The notes under the pieces were generated by a model that saw nothing but the letters and a program-made list of their open reading frames with translations, was not told the DNA's origin and ran no database searches. 64,000 bases of DNA from contig OZ007513.1 of assembly GCA_963931865.1 (NCBI GenBank), positions 8,312,155 to 8,376,154 on the forward strand, written 5' to 3'. This document shows, in pieces, positions 1 to 10,850 of this stretch (the stretch's first letter is position 1; the number at the start of each line of letters is the position of its first letter). Source of the stretch: Axinella damicornis. Lineage: Eukaryota; Porifera; Demospongiae; Axinellida; Axinellidae. Made by a program: the position numbers and the translations under genes.

Positions 1-885
1 GTCTGCATTCTCTGTGAGGTGTGCCATATGTGATCAGCTAACCCCCTGACATTCTCAGTGAGGTAGGTCATGTGATCAGCTGACCCCCTGACATTCTCAG
101 TGAGGTAGGTCATGTGATCAGCTGACCCCCTGACATTCTCAGTGAGGTAGGTCATGTGATCAGCTGACCCCTTGACATTCTCAGGGAGGTAGGTCATGTG
201 ATCAGCTGACCCCCTGACATTCTCAGTGAGGTAGGTCATGTGATCAGCTGACCCCCTGACATTCTCAGTGAGGTAGGTCATGTGATCAGCTGACCTCCTG
301 ACATTCTCAGTGAGGTAGGTCATGTGATCAGCTGACGCCCTGACATTCTCAGTGAGGTAGGTCATGTGATCAGCTGACCCCCTGACATTCTCAGTGAGGT
401 AGGTCATGTGATCAGCTGACCCCCTGACATTCTCAGTGAGGTAGGTCATTTGATCAGCTGACCCCCTGACATTCTCAGTGAGGTAGGTCATGTGATCAGC
501 TGACCCCCTGACATTCTCAGTGAGGTAGGTCATGTGATCAGCTGACCTCCTGACATTCTCAGTGAGGTAGGTCATGTGATCAGCTGACCCCCTGACATTC
601 TCAGTGAGGTAGGTCATGTGATCAGCTGACCCCCTGACATTCTCAGTGAGGTAGGTCATGTGATCAGCTGACCCCCTGACATTCTCAGTGAGGTAGGTCA
701 TGTGATCAGCTGACCCCCTGACATTCTCAGTGAGGTACGTCATGTGATCAGCTGACCTCCTGACACTCTCAGTGAGGTAGGTCATGTGATCAGCTGACCT
801 CCTGACACTGTCTGTGAGGTAGCTAGGTCGTGTGATCAGCTGATCATGACCTCCTGACACTGTGAGGTGTGTAGTTCATGTGATC
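1..885. repeat. 42-bp minisatellite array (about 20 copies)
   Basis: Head-to-tail repeat of a 42-bp unit built around GTGATCAGCTGACC and ACATTCTCAGTGAGG. Most copies differ at one or two bases; copies after about position 740 are more divergent and the array decays by about 885. GTGATCAGCTGAC holds the near-palindrome TGATCAGCTGA. There are no unique spacers, so it is a satellite rather than a CRISPR array. It probably lies in an intron, because an SH2 exon follows 170 bp downstream. It touches the window edge and may be longer. Confidence 0.95.
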
Positions 886-1054
886 AGCTGACTCACTGCA
901 CTGTGAGGTACCCCATCTGTATACCCCAACGGTCTCTTAGTTTGACTCCCATTTTATCCTCTCCCCCCTCCTGCCCTCCTCTCCCCTTCCTACCCCTTCT
1001 CCCTCAACCTTCCCCCACCTCTCCCTCCCACCTCTCCTTCCCTTCTACCTACAG

Positions 1055-1188
1055 ATGTAAGAACTCTGTGAAGCACTATCGTGTCATCTGGGATGGACGC
1101 CACTTCTGTTTTGGTCTTGGGAAGTTTCCGGATGCTGATACTCTCATGGAACACTTTGACAACCAGCCGATCATCAGTGGAGACTCAG
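1055..1188 (+). CDS. SH2-domain exon, DAPP1-like adaptor (partial gene)
   Basis: An internal exon bounded by a pyrimidine-rich tract with acceptor CTACAG (ends 1054) and the donor at 1189 (GGTATGG). It encodes about 44 residues of the C-terminal half of an SH2 domain: VKHYRVIWDG, then FCFGLGKF, then LMEHFDNQPI and SGDSG. The order of basic strand, FGxGKF turn, LxEHF helix and NQPI fits the DAPP1/BAM32 SH2 domain best; NCK-type SH2 is the alternative. SH2 domains bind phosphotyrosine peptides in cytoplasmic signalling. The phosphotyrosine-binding FLVR half should be on an upstream exon outside the window. No following exon or PH domain was recognised up to 5000. The reading frame is open beyond both splice sites, but those extensions are pyrimidine-repeat translation. 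Confidence 0.7.
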
Positions 1189-1244
1189 GTATGGGAACTC
1201 ATTGCAAACATGGCACTACATCAACATGCAAGAAGCATACATGT

Positions 1245-1428
1245 AGCTGCCTCCCTCCCTTCCATCCCTCCCTCCTTCCCTCCCTCCCTCCTTCCCTCCC
1301 TCCCTCCCTCGCCTCCCTCCCTCCCTCCCTCCCTCCCTCCCTCCCTCCCCCCCTCCCTCCCTCCCTCCCTCCCTCCCTCCCTCCCTCCCTCCCTCCCTCC
1401 CTCCCGTCCCGTCCCGTCCCGTCCCGTG
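1245..1428. repeat. (CCCT)n simple-sequence array ending in CGTCC repeats
   Basis: A nearly pure CCTC tetranucleotide tract about 170 bp long, ending in four CCCGT repeats, inside the intron after the SH2 exon. It makes long open frames on both strands (Pro/Ser-rich on plus, Gly/Arg/Glu-rich on minus) that should not be read as genes. Confidence 0.95.
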
Positions 1429-1429
1429 A

Positions 1430-3488
1430 GTGTGTTAAACTCTTCATTGGATTTGCAATGTACATGTACAAACCAATGAGGGATGGAAACATCCAAGCTT
1501 GACTTGTCAAAGTGCTCTACAAAAACACTGCACAGTAACTTGGTTCCAAACCACAAGCATAGTAAAATTGAGCCACATATACGTACACAGCTTGCTACAT
1601 ACTACATTGGCAGAAAAAGAAGAAGAAAAAAACAAGAATTGTTGATTCTGTTTGTACTACTCCAGACACTGAAAGATTCAATGATCGCTTTCCTGGCTGC
1701 GCTGACCATGCAGGTGTGGACACTTCTAATCCGTATTCTAATCCAGTTTAAAGTAGTAGTGTAAACGCAGCTTAAGAAGCACTGGAAGTGCAATCCCATG
1801 TCCACCCTGCTTGCAATTAAGCTGAAGTGCACTGCCAACAATGGGCCAATGTAATTATTGGTCACTGGGAATAGACTTAGAAGAGAACGTTGCACTTGAT
1901 GAGATTTGAAGCGGAGGATTGTGCCATTATGGTCAGCATAAAAAGAGCTTTCCAATGATGTCCTTAACGTGACTTTTTATCTCGGCCACATTTTTGTCAA
2001 AAATCACAGTTGGCCAAAGGCTATATGTACGTAATGCATGGATTTTTTTGGTGATTTTGAGTCAAAATTCAACCGACAGCAAAATGGACGTCATTGGAAT
2101 GCTCATTCATGCTGTGTGTGAATCCCATCTTCGTATCTCACTCCTAGCCCAAGACACCTAGCATATTAGGCACCAATTGAATGCTGTGAACCACATTGAC
2201 CGCTCTGATCTGCCTCTCTCCCAGGGTGGCGATTCTGCCGAGGGATAGTCATCAACTCCTGACCGTTGCAGTAGCAGATTCGAAGAGATCTCTGATCATA
2301 TCACCCAGCAACTGACACCACAAACTCTTCATCATGCATATCACATATAAATGTTTGGGTCAACCATATATGGTGATAACTTCAGGACAGTGCATGGTCA
2401 AAGGTGGTCCTAGTGGATGGTCACTATAGCCTCGTTCCCAGGCACCTCCCCCTGCACACGCCTTATTTTTCTTCACCACACGCACAGGGGGAGCCTGGGA
2501 ACGAGGCCAGGATGCAGAGCTGGAGCGAGTACATGTATAGTGGAACATGCAGTTGCAATTGCATGCAACTCTCATCATGAATGTATAATACTTCATAGAG
2601 TGTCGGAGACTTGGTCTCCTGTACATATACAAGATCACTATTACTCTGAAGATGGCATTCTTACCAGTTATACTTCTCTTACTCACCATGCACCTCACAA
2701 CCTTGTGTTGAACCATCCCTTTAAAGTCTTCTCTGATTTCTGCATCTACATGTTAATGTAGCTTTAAGCTACTGCCATATTATTCTCAAAGTATGCTAGC
2801 CTAATAATTTGTCGGGTTGTAGCTACCGAGGCTGGACCTGTGCACTGCGTCTTGAAGGGTGCATTTAGGATCCAGCTCCTAAATGACATCACACTGCAAT
2901 ATTAGTAGGCATTGACACAAGATTGATGCCCATCATGGATTCAACGTCTATAGCAAACAATCTATTTCAATTTTATGCATGCATGATTGATCTTAATTTC
3001 AGTTAGTGGATAGTGAACACCCAATTCTAGATCTACCATAATGTAGCATGAAAGATTCCGCTGGCCTGGGAATAAGGCTATATGCAAAGCAAGCAGGAAG
3101 CTATAGTTATAATGCGAGACTATATTATGCATTTTTCACATCTGAACGCATCACAATTATCTTCAAGACCCTTGGTCATGCTGCATTACTGAGGAGATGG
3201 TGGTTGTGGAAACTATTATTATGGCAGTTGCACACTCTTATTGTTATGAACTCTTGACTTCAGTGAAACACTTATTTTTGTAGGTGAAATACAGTAAAGG
3301 TAGGCATGTACATGATAATACAAATACCACAAATAGAGAGGTGAGGCGAACAAAACAAGAACAGCAAAATATTGAATCACACAGTACAAACGTAAACAAA
3401 GTAAAAACAATTATGAAGTTACAAATAATTATTGATGCATTCCTCATAGTTTATTAAATGCACTTACAAGGACCAAGTAATTGTAATT
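1430..3488. other. No supported gene; contains one short MITE-like hairpin
   Basis: About 2 kb of AT-leaning sequence. Open frames here are short, lack recognisable motifs and overlap on both strands. I looked for downstream exons of the SH2 gene (the SH2 end or a PH domain) and found none. The only structured item is the hairpin at 2426-2508. Confidence 0.6.
2426..2508. mobile_element. Short inverted-repeat element, TAGCCTCGTTCCCAGGC ends
   Basis: Begins TAGCCTCGTTCCCAGGC and ends GCCTGGGAACGAGGC, with a loop containing CACACG. The same terminal motif recurs at 4248-4595, 27622-27653 and 36830-37180, and as TAGTCTCGTTCCCAG at 23624-24204. It is probably a very short, internally deleted MITE of that family. 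No clean target-site duplication is seen. Confidence 0.7.
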
Positions 3489-3489
3489 G

Positions 3490-5068
3490 TTTCCATTGCA
3501 ACTTCACGAACAGGACCGTTACAAGGTTCAGTTGTTTGGCACTTTGTCAGCGGCATCTTCAGCGCTGCCACCCACCTGTGCAATGAAATGAAATTATTAC
3601 GCTCAACATAGCCTTGCAATCAGTACGGTCAAACAGGAGAGGTCATTGTACATTTTATCATGTGAGTGATGTTAAGGTAGAATTGAACGTGGCTCAGAAC
3701 AGCAAGAGACCTAAATAACGTACCAGGTAACATACCACAATAGCTAGCTATAAGGGGATACACACCAACAAAAGCATGATGACATCATCGTCATTGCGGC
3801 AGAATGATGATGTCAACTTACACTTGTGATACCAAGCATTGTTAGTGTATGTCGTTGAACAGTCTATAATGGGGAAGGGGCTTTTACTTGACTACGTATA
3901 TGCCCCGACTGTCATGACGAGTTTGCTAGGTGTCTGGAAGACCATTGGTCAAGGTCCGTTACATCCAGCACCATTGCAGCCATTCTGTGCAGATTTGTGA
4001 CAAAATCACATCAACTTGTTAACAAGCTTTCAATAGTGACGGCTCTCGGGCAATGACCACCTATACACTGCTACTGCTAGTAATTGAGGCCCTACATGGC
4101 CAGAAGACTGTTTTGTAAGCCCATTCATGCAAAGGAGGCGAGAAATGGCCCATGGCCCACCTCCCTATGTCCCAACATGATATTGCAGGCAGTGACATCA
4201 CAAGTTGAAAGTTGCATTTATCCATAGCAAATAAAGCATTAAACCGCTAGCCTCATTCCCAGGCCCCGCCCTTCGTCGCTTGCATGCAGTACGGAGAGCC
4301 TTGTATGTTTCCTCACATGAGCATTGCGTAATCAACAAATGGCCAAAATTTTCAGAATGAAAAAGCGAAGTTTTGCGTATTGTTCAACGCCTGGTGTGTA
4401 TGACAGTCACCCCAACTAGCCAGATACGCATGGTAAGTTACCTGGTACCTCAGCTCTTCTTGCTGTTCTGAGCCACGTTCAATAAGTCCTTTCTACTGCC
4501 TTCTACCCTTGATGTCACGCACATGAGGAAACATACCAGGCCCTTCGCGTTTTTCGAGCAACTGAAAGCATCGTGAGGGCCTGGGAACAAGGCTATTAAA
4601 CCGTTTAGTAGACATAACGCTGGGATTCAGCTACAAAACCATGTCTATATCAACATCCTGAATATGCCCTTGTGGGTGTTGCAATAACTCTCTGAGGAAG
4701 TGTTGATGTGACAGAATTGAAATAGACATGCACTGAGCCAAAACCACACATTAAAAGGTTCTCCAATCTCCTCATGTTCCACCACAACTACACACACCTC
4801 CAATCACCTCCTGCCCTGTAGCACTTGAGTTAAGGAAATATGGTACACTTAAGGGATCCATAGGCCAAGAATTCACCTCTAATCAGGCTATGTGAATGTG
4901 TGAAGCCAAAGTGGTTTAAGTAGGTAAACACATGAAGTCTAAGTGGTTTAAGTAGGCCATGGAAATCTAAGTGGTTTTAAGTAGCCTTGCATGTAAACAT
5001 GTGGTCAGGACACTTTCCCCCACCTAATTAGCATTTCAATGACATTTTGGGGTACCAACTCCATTCCC
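3490..5068. repeat. Arm A of a dispersed inverted duplication (partner 36330-38397)
   Basis: The reverse complement of this stretch matches 36330-38397 with high identity. Landmarks include CACTTTGTCAGCGGC at the low end, TCATCGTCATTGCGGC in the middle, a nested MITE (4248-4595) and AAGTGGTTTAAGTAGG near the high end. Homology stops near 5068, where arm A continues into a separate hairpin. The partner holds a 26-bp repeat array where this arm has one unit, and a 26-bp insertion near its end. Probably two insertions of one long repeat in opposite orientation, or a segmental copy. Confidence 0.9.
4248..4595. mobile_element. MULE-like MITE, 348 bp
   Basis: Terminal inverted repeats TAGCCTCATTCCCAGGC and GCCTGGGAACAAGGCTA. 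Flanks are TTAAACCGC (4239-4247) and TTAAACCGT (4596-4604), a 9-bp target-site duplication with one mismatch. A 9-bp duplication is typical of Mutator-like elements. A copy lies at the matching place in arm B of the inverted duplication (36830-37180), so insertion came before the duplication. No coding sequence. Confidence 0.8.
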
Positions 5069-5158
5069 AGAACATGCCTTGATCTTTTGTGGTAGGCAGA
5101 TTTCATCTACGCATGCACAGAATGCCACTGGATATAAAAAAAACATGTTCTGGGAATG
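5062..5158. mobile_element. 97-bp hairpin element
   Basis: Starts CATTCCCAGAACATG and ends CATGTTCTGGGAATG, a 15-base inverted repeat around an 65-bp loop. It sits exactly at the end of homology between the two arms of the inverted duplication, so it may be the insertion that broke the match, or part of the longer repeat's end. Confidence 0.6.
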
Positions 5159-5732
5159 AACCTGACAACAAATGGTCCGAAACTTGGGGACTGGGGAAAA
5201 ACACACCATAAGTTGGTAATTACCCACGAAATGCTTCCCACAAAATGCTTCTACTTTGTGCGGTGATGACATGATATGCACCAATTGCTATACTGCTCAC
5301 CTTGTCATTCTGCAGGTCTAGGAGGTGGTATTCAGTAGAGGAGTTCAAGACCTTTGTTGGCAGTGCCAGCCAATGTACACCTGTGGGGGGGAATCACAGT
5401 TACTAAGTATCACAGGGTTTGCAGGAAACAATGGTAAAGGTGGGAATGTTCTCCTGACAGTTAGTGGTGGTACTGGTTGGCATCCCTGGATGAATCTGAA
5501 AGAGCTAGATGCCAAGGCGATGCTTGCTTACCCGAGCAAAAGTTCTCATTGGGAATCGCCGGGGAACCACGATCGTATCGCGCGTAGCATCGTGATAGTA
5601 TCGCGAAGTATCTACCGTGTGTATCGCGGAAGTACCGCGTGTATCGTGGAAGTACCGTGTGTACCGCGGGTCTTCCACGAGCGCCCTAATGTTCGCGCTT
5701 TCACGCGATTCTTGGTGAAAATCTTTGACAGT

Positions 5733-8700
5733 TCAAGAAAGCAAGGAGATAATGCGAGACGGAAATACACCAATGAACTGTGTTCCACAGAGGGCTACAG
5801 AAACACATTTGTAATTAAGTGTGTCAGCATTAATGGCCTTGATGATACTGGTAGCTCTACAAAGGTACAAGTGAGGTAAGTTGTGATAACTTTCAACAGA
5901 CAAAACATTCACAATGGCTAGTACACATGTAGAGTTATACATAACTCCATCACTTACTTCTAGAAAATACTGAATGATTCCAAACTGATTTTCGCCAAAA
6001 CACACAGTATAACTGTTCCGGGTATGAGCACGACTATAATGAAGTGAATAATACACACTGTTTTTGAACTTTAACCGCCAAAATTTCCTTTCCCATTCAG
6101 GTATGAAATCACACACTGAATGAACCAACCCAGCCTCAGAACTGTCAAGTGAAACAAGTTGTGACTTTCCAATACACCACATATTATGGCTGTACTGCTT
6201 TGTTGTTTTTCCACACCTGCAAAGGAGATAGGCATGTATGTACATGTACTCACAGCATGCATGCATGCATCAGTGCTGTAGCAAGCTATTGCAAGCAGCA
6301 TAATTTATTTTTAAAAGTCCAAGTGCGCCAGGCTGCATGCTTGCATCACCAAACTGCAAGGACCTTAAAATATCATTATGCATGCGCAAATACAGTTGCC
6401 ATATACCGTCTGCTTTCTCCAGTTATTCTTTGTAGTACTGCTTGTCCAAATGGTGAGAGCAAGTTCCTTGCATACGGTAGGCTTTGCACAACTGTGAAAC
6501 TGAATACCATCTGTGAAAATCAATTGCAAAAGGAACACAGTTACATCCAACATTTGTATTACAAGAAACATTAAACTTTACCTGCTCGGACATGTCTCGA
6601 GTACCATGGAATAGCTTCCGGATTACTCCATTTACACTCTCAAAAGGGAAGCATGAATAAGACCACAATGGCCCCCAATTTCTGACTTGTAGGACAAGGT
6701 GATGAAGTAAATGAACATTCATTGTCTGACCACGAAAACCTATTAAAGGGGCCAAAAATAGTAGTATAGTTCAGAATGGAAAGTTTGAAGATGATTAACC
6801 AACCATAAAGATCTCCTGTATGCTGGCAGAACTCATTCAAAAGTATTTGTGCTTTGTGAAGATCTTGTTGACTGATGTTATTTCCAAGAAGTATTGCAAT
6901 ACCACACACCAGAGTGCAGTAATGAATGTAGTAGGTGGTCGGCAGAATTCCAATGAGTGACGGTAATGAGTAGAAAAGTAGCCAGTACTGCCACTCAGTC
7001 CCTGAATCAGAGTTACACATGGAGTATAAAAGAAAAGTTCAATCCTTAATACCGTAGTCGCGCGTTATTAGGCGCATCTCACTTATAGGCGCATGTTCGC
7101 TGTTAGGCGCAGGTTCAACTCTCGTCCCAGGTAAGCGCTGCAGTCTTCTTCCAGAAACTCGGCCATTTTCGATCCTTCGGAGTGCAAAACAGCTATATTC
7201 GAATTGAAGCGCACTTCCTATTCGAGGAATGTCATTATTTTTATATGTGTTATTAGGCGCATCTCGCTTATAGGCGCATATTTCCTTCCTGTGGAGTTAT
7301 AGGCGCATGCGCCTAATAACGCGCGACTACGGTATAATACAAGTAGCTGAGCTCGCTTCGCTCACTCAGCTACTTCCCCCTCGTTCGCCTACGTGAGTAA
7401 TCCGGTGCCGGATAGCTCTCTGTGCAGAGCTGCTGCTCCCCGCGCGATTCCATCGATCCGTTTCAACTGCTGCTGAGCTGAGTGAGCTCCCGGCTTGCAT
7501 CCGCATCAGCTGCTGCTCGCCGCTTGCGTCCGCTTCAGCTGCTGCTCTCGATTGCGTTCGTTTCAACTACTTCCCAATTGCGTCCGCTTCGGCTGCTGCT
7601 CCCCGATTGCGTCCGCTTCCACTCTGCTCCCCGATGGCATCCGCTTCGTCTGCTGCTCCCCGATTGCGTCCGCTTCCGCTGCTGCTCCCTGCCAGCTGTT
7701 CTGGAAGATTCCAGCCATGTCCACTATTCCCGAACATTCTACACAGAGTTCGAGGTTCAATAAATAAATTAAAGTACGAAGGTCGCGTGTCACTAGTCTA
7801 GTCCCGCCCCACGAACATCCCACTTCCGTTACACACAGACAAACACACGGTTAAAATCTTAATGTATTGATATCTGCACTCCACCTTTCCAATGCTTCCT
7901 CTCTTTAAGGCTTCTTGGTGGTCTTCTTATGACGTCTGGGACTTTGATACATGCCAAATGCTCGTCCAAGAGCTTGGACTAAAAACAGTGATAGGATCAT
8001 GAACACATAATAAAAATGGGAGTGCTCTTATTTATGCATAACAAACCATGCCACAACAAACCTTGTTTCCAATATAAAACTCTTTGTCATCATTGTTAGA
8101 ATCCAACCACACAGTAAGCAGGGTTTTGGAAACACCCAGTAGTACGCAGTGAAGGTAATCTGTTACCATTCCCTTTACAATATCAAAACCCGGATGAAGG
8201 GCCAGTACAGGACAACCTTTGTACCCCATCACCTATAGTGATAGAAGAATATCACATGGCCATGCATACTAGGCCTTTGGAAATATTCGCGCGTTATTAG
8301 GCACATGCACCTATACCTCCACCAGAAGCAAATATGTGGCTATAGCTATAATCCGAATTGAAGCGCACTTCCTATTCGAGGAATATCATTTCTTTATTAA
8401 GCACATCTTGCTTATAGCCACTCCGTAGGATCTAAAATGGTACAGTTTCTGGAAGAAAACTTCAGTGCTAAACAGCTAGCGAGTAGCTGGGACGAGTTGA
8501 ACCTGCGCCTAACAGCGAATATGCGCCTATAAGTGAGCTGCGCATAATAACACACGACTACGGTATGTGTGGAGATTTGTCTGTATGTACATATATTATA
8601 ATCCTGCTCACAGCTTTCCCTTCTTGTACTGCGTCCTGGATTGCTTTATATGTATCTTCCCTGGATCTGATAGTGTTAGTTGTAGTAAATGGCCAAATTC

Positions 8701-10644
8701 GGTGTGTTGAGCATGAACCTTGTTCACCAGAGTCAGTGCAGACAGAACAGCCATAGGCTCCATTAAAAGCCTTCATATTTGAAACAAGAGCCCGGGCAGG
8801 AAGATCAGCAGAACAAATCAGGAGGATTGCTTGACACTTCAAAACTTTGCCAGCAGAATTTATGACTTGAATTCCTGTATAATATGACGTAATACATGTA
8901 CTGTAGTGTCCGGCTAATATGCCAAGTAAAGACTAAGTGTGTAATTCTAAAATATGCCCCACCCCCTCCCCACTTTGGGCTGGATGTAGTGTACAAAATG
9001 GGGGGCGTATTAACGGGACACTACGGTGTAGAGCACTCACTTGCAGATTAGCAGAGCTAATGCATACAGGAAAACAGTTACATATGGGTTGAAGTGAAAA
9101 TCTTGTACCTTCCTTATATAAGTGGTTAAGTTGGTCCACAACTGGCCGAAGAAATGTCAGCATAAAAGGCTTCACTTTAGCATACCAGAGTCCAGCAAGA
9201 AGGAGATGCTTTTTAGAATACCTAAATTGAAAGAAAAATGGCATTAGATCACTTTTTGATACTAACTGTATTCATAAATTCAGATGTGTACCTCAAGTGA
9301 GGAGGAAGTTCATTAATGGCAAGGAAGACAGGCCAGATATTTGTGGAGGAAGATTTGAAAAGAGCAACTCCATCCGTGTTAATAGTAAACGACAAATTGG
9401 CAGGGTGAAGGTCTTTGGACAGAAAGCCCCCAGGTTTGCAAAGCTTTGCATATTCATATCCATCGTAAATATCACTGATTGTAGCTGAATTTGATGCTGG
9501 CCGAAGCTCCAATCCCTTGCAAAATTCAGCATCTGCATAATTTGCAAACATTTCAATGCTGCTAACACATAATGCACACACGCATTCATACCTTTGAATT
9601 TCTCCTTCAGCTGTGACTGTATATCAGCAATAACAAACTTTCCAACATTCACACTGCCACAGCTGCACCCACCAGATGAGGTTTGGAGTGGTGTATTGCA
9701 TGCTGAACAGAAATACTTCAGCGAAGTTTTGATGTCAGGAAAGACAGCGGAAGAAAATTTACGTAGCTTATACATACTACTCACACCGTGATTTTGCTGT
9801 GGTAGGTGAGCACATATAAGCTTCAGCAGTGCATCAATTGCAACACCTGAAATCTGATAGCTGTATAAACATGTGTGGAAAGTGCATATATTATCACACG
9901 ACCATAATACACTCCAAATAATTATCCTGGGAACCATGAGCAACTGGAAAACATGGAAACGTGGGAAAGGGAATGGGAACGGAAACTGGATTTTGGTAAC
10001 TTTTGAACACAAATTACTCCTGAAGTCTGGGGAACACAATACACTATATATGGCAGATGCAGGTACGTATACTGCTAAGTGGAATATTTCATCACACCAA
10101 ACTGTACATATCCCAGACTAGCAAAAACGTATAATTATACAAAGTTTCCCAGACCTCCCACCTGTAGCAGTTGAATGCAAACTGGAGGCAATAGGGGTAT
10201 AGCTTACCGAAGAGCAAACTGTAGTACAAGTAAGAAGCTGTCAAATATTGTCAACTTTGCTCCACGGTACAAAGGAGTTGTAAACACATCATCCAGTGGC
10301 TCAGATGGGGTAGATTTTTCACTAGGACCAACGTCATGGCCATCATCACCATCATCTTCATCAGAGAGTGTTTCGTCCTCACTCAGGATGCCCTCCAGAT
10401 CACTCCAGTCAGTAAATGAGTCGGAATCCGAGTCATGATCAGAAGCTGTCTCAGATGGTAGAGACAAGTCGAAGTAGCTGTCAACATTGGTCATGCTACT
10501 AAATACAGCTGAAGGCTGGGTAACAAAATTTTCCAAAGATGGATTTGATGGTACACCAGCAGTTGAGAGCATCTCTGACCCAATGCCGGTAATGTTCTCG
10601 AGGCTCAGGACAGATTCCTCAGAAAACTCCACGTGCTGATCCAT
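5733..10644 (-). CDS. EnSpm/CACTA-type (Tnp2/DUF4218) transposase, 11 exons
   Basis: Exons in order of transcription: 10644-10208, 9860-9592, about 9558-9292, 9221-9109, 8874-8612, 8232-8062, 7978-7885, 7001-6804, 6739-6582, 6510-6407, 6216-5733; about 850 aa. Nine of ten junctions agree in phase; exon 2/3 is one base off. ATG 10644 is the first methionine in frame. Motifs: acidic N-terminus, then LLVLQFALR; Cys cluster CSACN..CSCGS; IYDGYEY; FTINTDGVALFKSS; WPVFLAINELP; HLLLAGLWYAK; YGCSVC; PGFDIVKG..TDYLHCVLLGV; PRSLKERKHW; YWLLFYSLP; NVHLLHHL..WGPLWSYSCFPFES (DUF4218-like); then a C-terminal domain with GIIQYF. These match the animal transposase group that cuts and pastes EnSpm-like elements in the nucleus. 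No stop falls inside an exon. The catalytic residues were not assigned with certainty. Confidence 0.85.
7050..7334. mobile_element. MITE with TACCGTAGTCGCGCG ends, 285 bp
   Basis: Perfect terminal inverted repeats of over 20 bp: it starts TACCGTAGTCGCGCGTTATT and ends in the reverse complement. The inside has further copies of TTAGGCGCAT in both orientations. It lies in the intron between transposase exons 7 and 8, so the host transposon was already there when it landed. Confidence 0.9.
7335..7830. repeat. Degenerate GCTGCTGCTC/CGTCCGCTTC repeats
   Basis: Imperfect tandem units of about 28-33 bp, such as GATTGCGTCCGCTTC followed by GCTGCTGCTCC, in the same transposase intron. They give overlapping open frames on both strands (Ser/Ala/Ala-rich and Arg/Leu-rich) with no domain signal; I do not call a gene here. 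Confidence 0.7.
8284..8565. mobile_element. Diverged second copy of the CGCGCGTTATTAGGC MITE
   Basis: Starts ATTCGCGCGTTATTAGGC and ends CACACGACTACGGTA. It shares internal sequence with 7050-7334 (AATTGAAGCGCACTTCCTATT) but has point changes and a rearranged centre. It lies in the intron between transposase exons 5 and 6. Older than the 7050 copy, judging by divergence. Confidence 0.75.
8899..9030. mobile_element. Short MITE with TACTGTAGTGTCC / GGACACTACGGT ends
   Basis: About 130 bp. Left end TACTGTAGTGTCCGGCTAAT and right end ATTAACGGGACACTACGGT are imperfect inverted repeats, with ATATGCCCCACC and GGGGGGCGTATT as inner arms. It lies in the intron between transposase exons 4 and 5 and resembles the TACCGTAG group. 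Confidence 0.75.
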
Positions 10645-10850
10645 TATGTCTGGCCGTGCTGAGCAGTCTCGTTCCAAACAGACCAACTCTCTTCATGTAG
10701 ATTCCGGGAACGAGACTAGTAGACGGGTGCGTGCATCCTCGTTCCCAGGCCGCCTGGGAATTGAAAGCGACCAATGCATTTGCCACGTGGATTAGAACGA
10801 GCAAAAACTCGCAAAACTGGGACGAGCAAGAAGAACGAGGCTAAGCTAAG
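10645..10850. promoter_or_regulatory. Shared divergent promoter region of transposase and BEN genes
   Basis: 206 bp separate the transposase ATG (minus, 10644) from the BEN-gene ATG (plus, 10851). It must hold at least the proximal promoters and 5' leaders of both genes unless further upstream exons exist. No clear TATA box is seen. It contains fragments of the TCGTTCCCAGG MITE terminus (10665-10755). Regulation is inferred from geometry only. Confidence 0.5.

Noticed and set aside
1..885. Regular array that could look like CRISPR
   Set aside because: Units are contiguous 42-bp repeats without unique spacers, in a eukaryotic setting; it is a minisatellite.
1055..1188. NCK-type SH2 as the identity of the exon
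   Set aside because: The VKHYRV..FGLGKF..HFDNQPI order fits a DAPP1-like domain better, though NCK is kept as an alternative.
1081..1556. Overlapping Pro/Ser-rich and Gly/Arg/Glu-rich ORFs on both strands
   Set aside because: They are translations of the CCCT array and the flank of the SH2 exon.
5325..5879. 184-codon plus-strand ORF
   Set aside because: It overlaps the terminal transposase exon on the opposite strand, which has family motifs and phase-consistent splicing. The upper part translates a GTACCG repeat cluster.
9293..10039. 248-codon minus ORF read as one exon
   Set aside because: Only its middle (9592-9860) is coding; the rest is an intron upstream and a shifted reading of exon 3 downstream.
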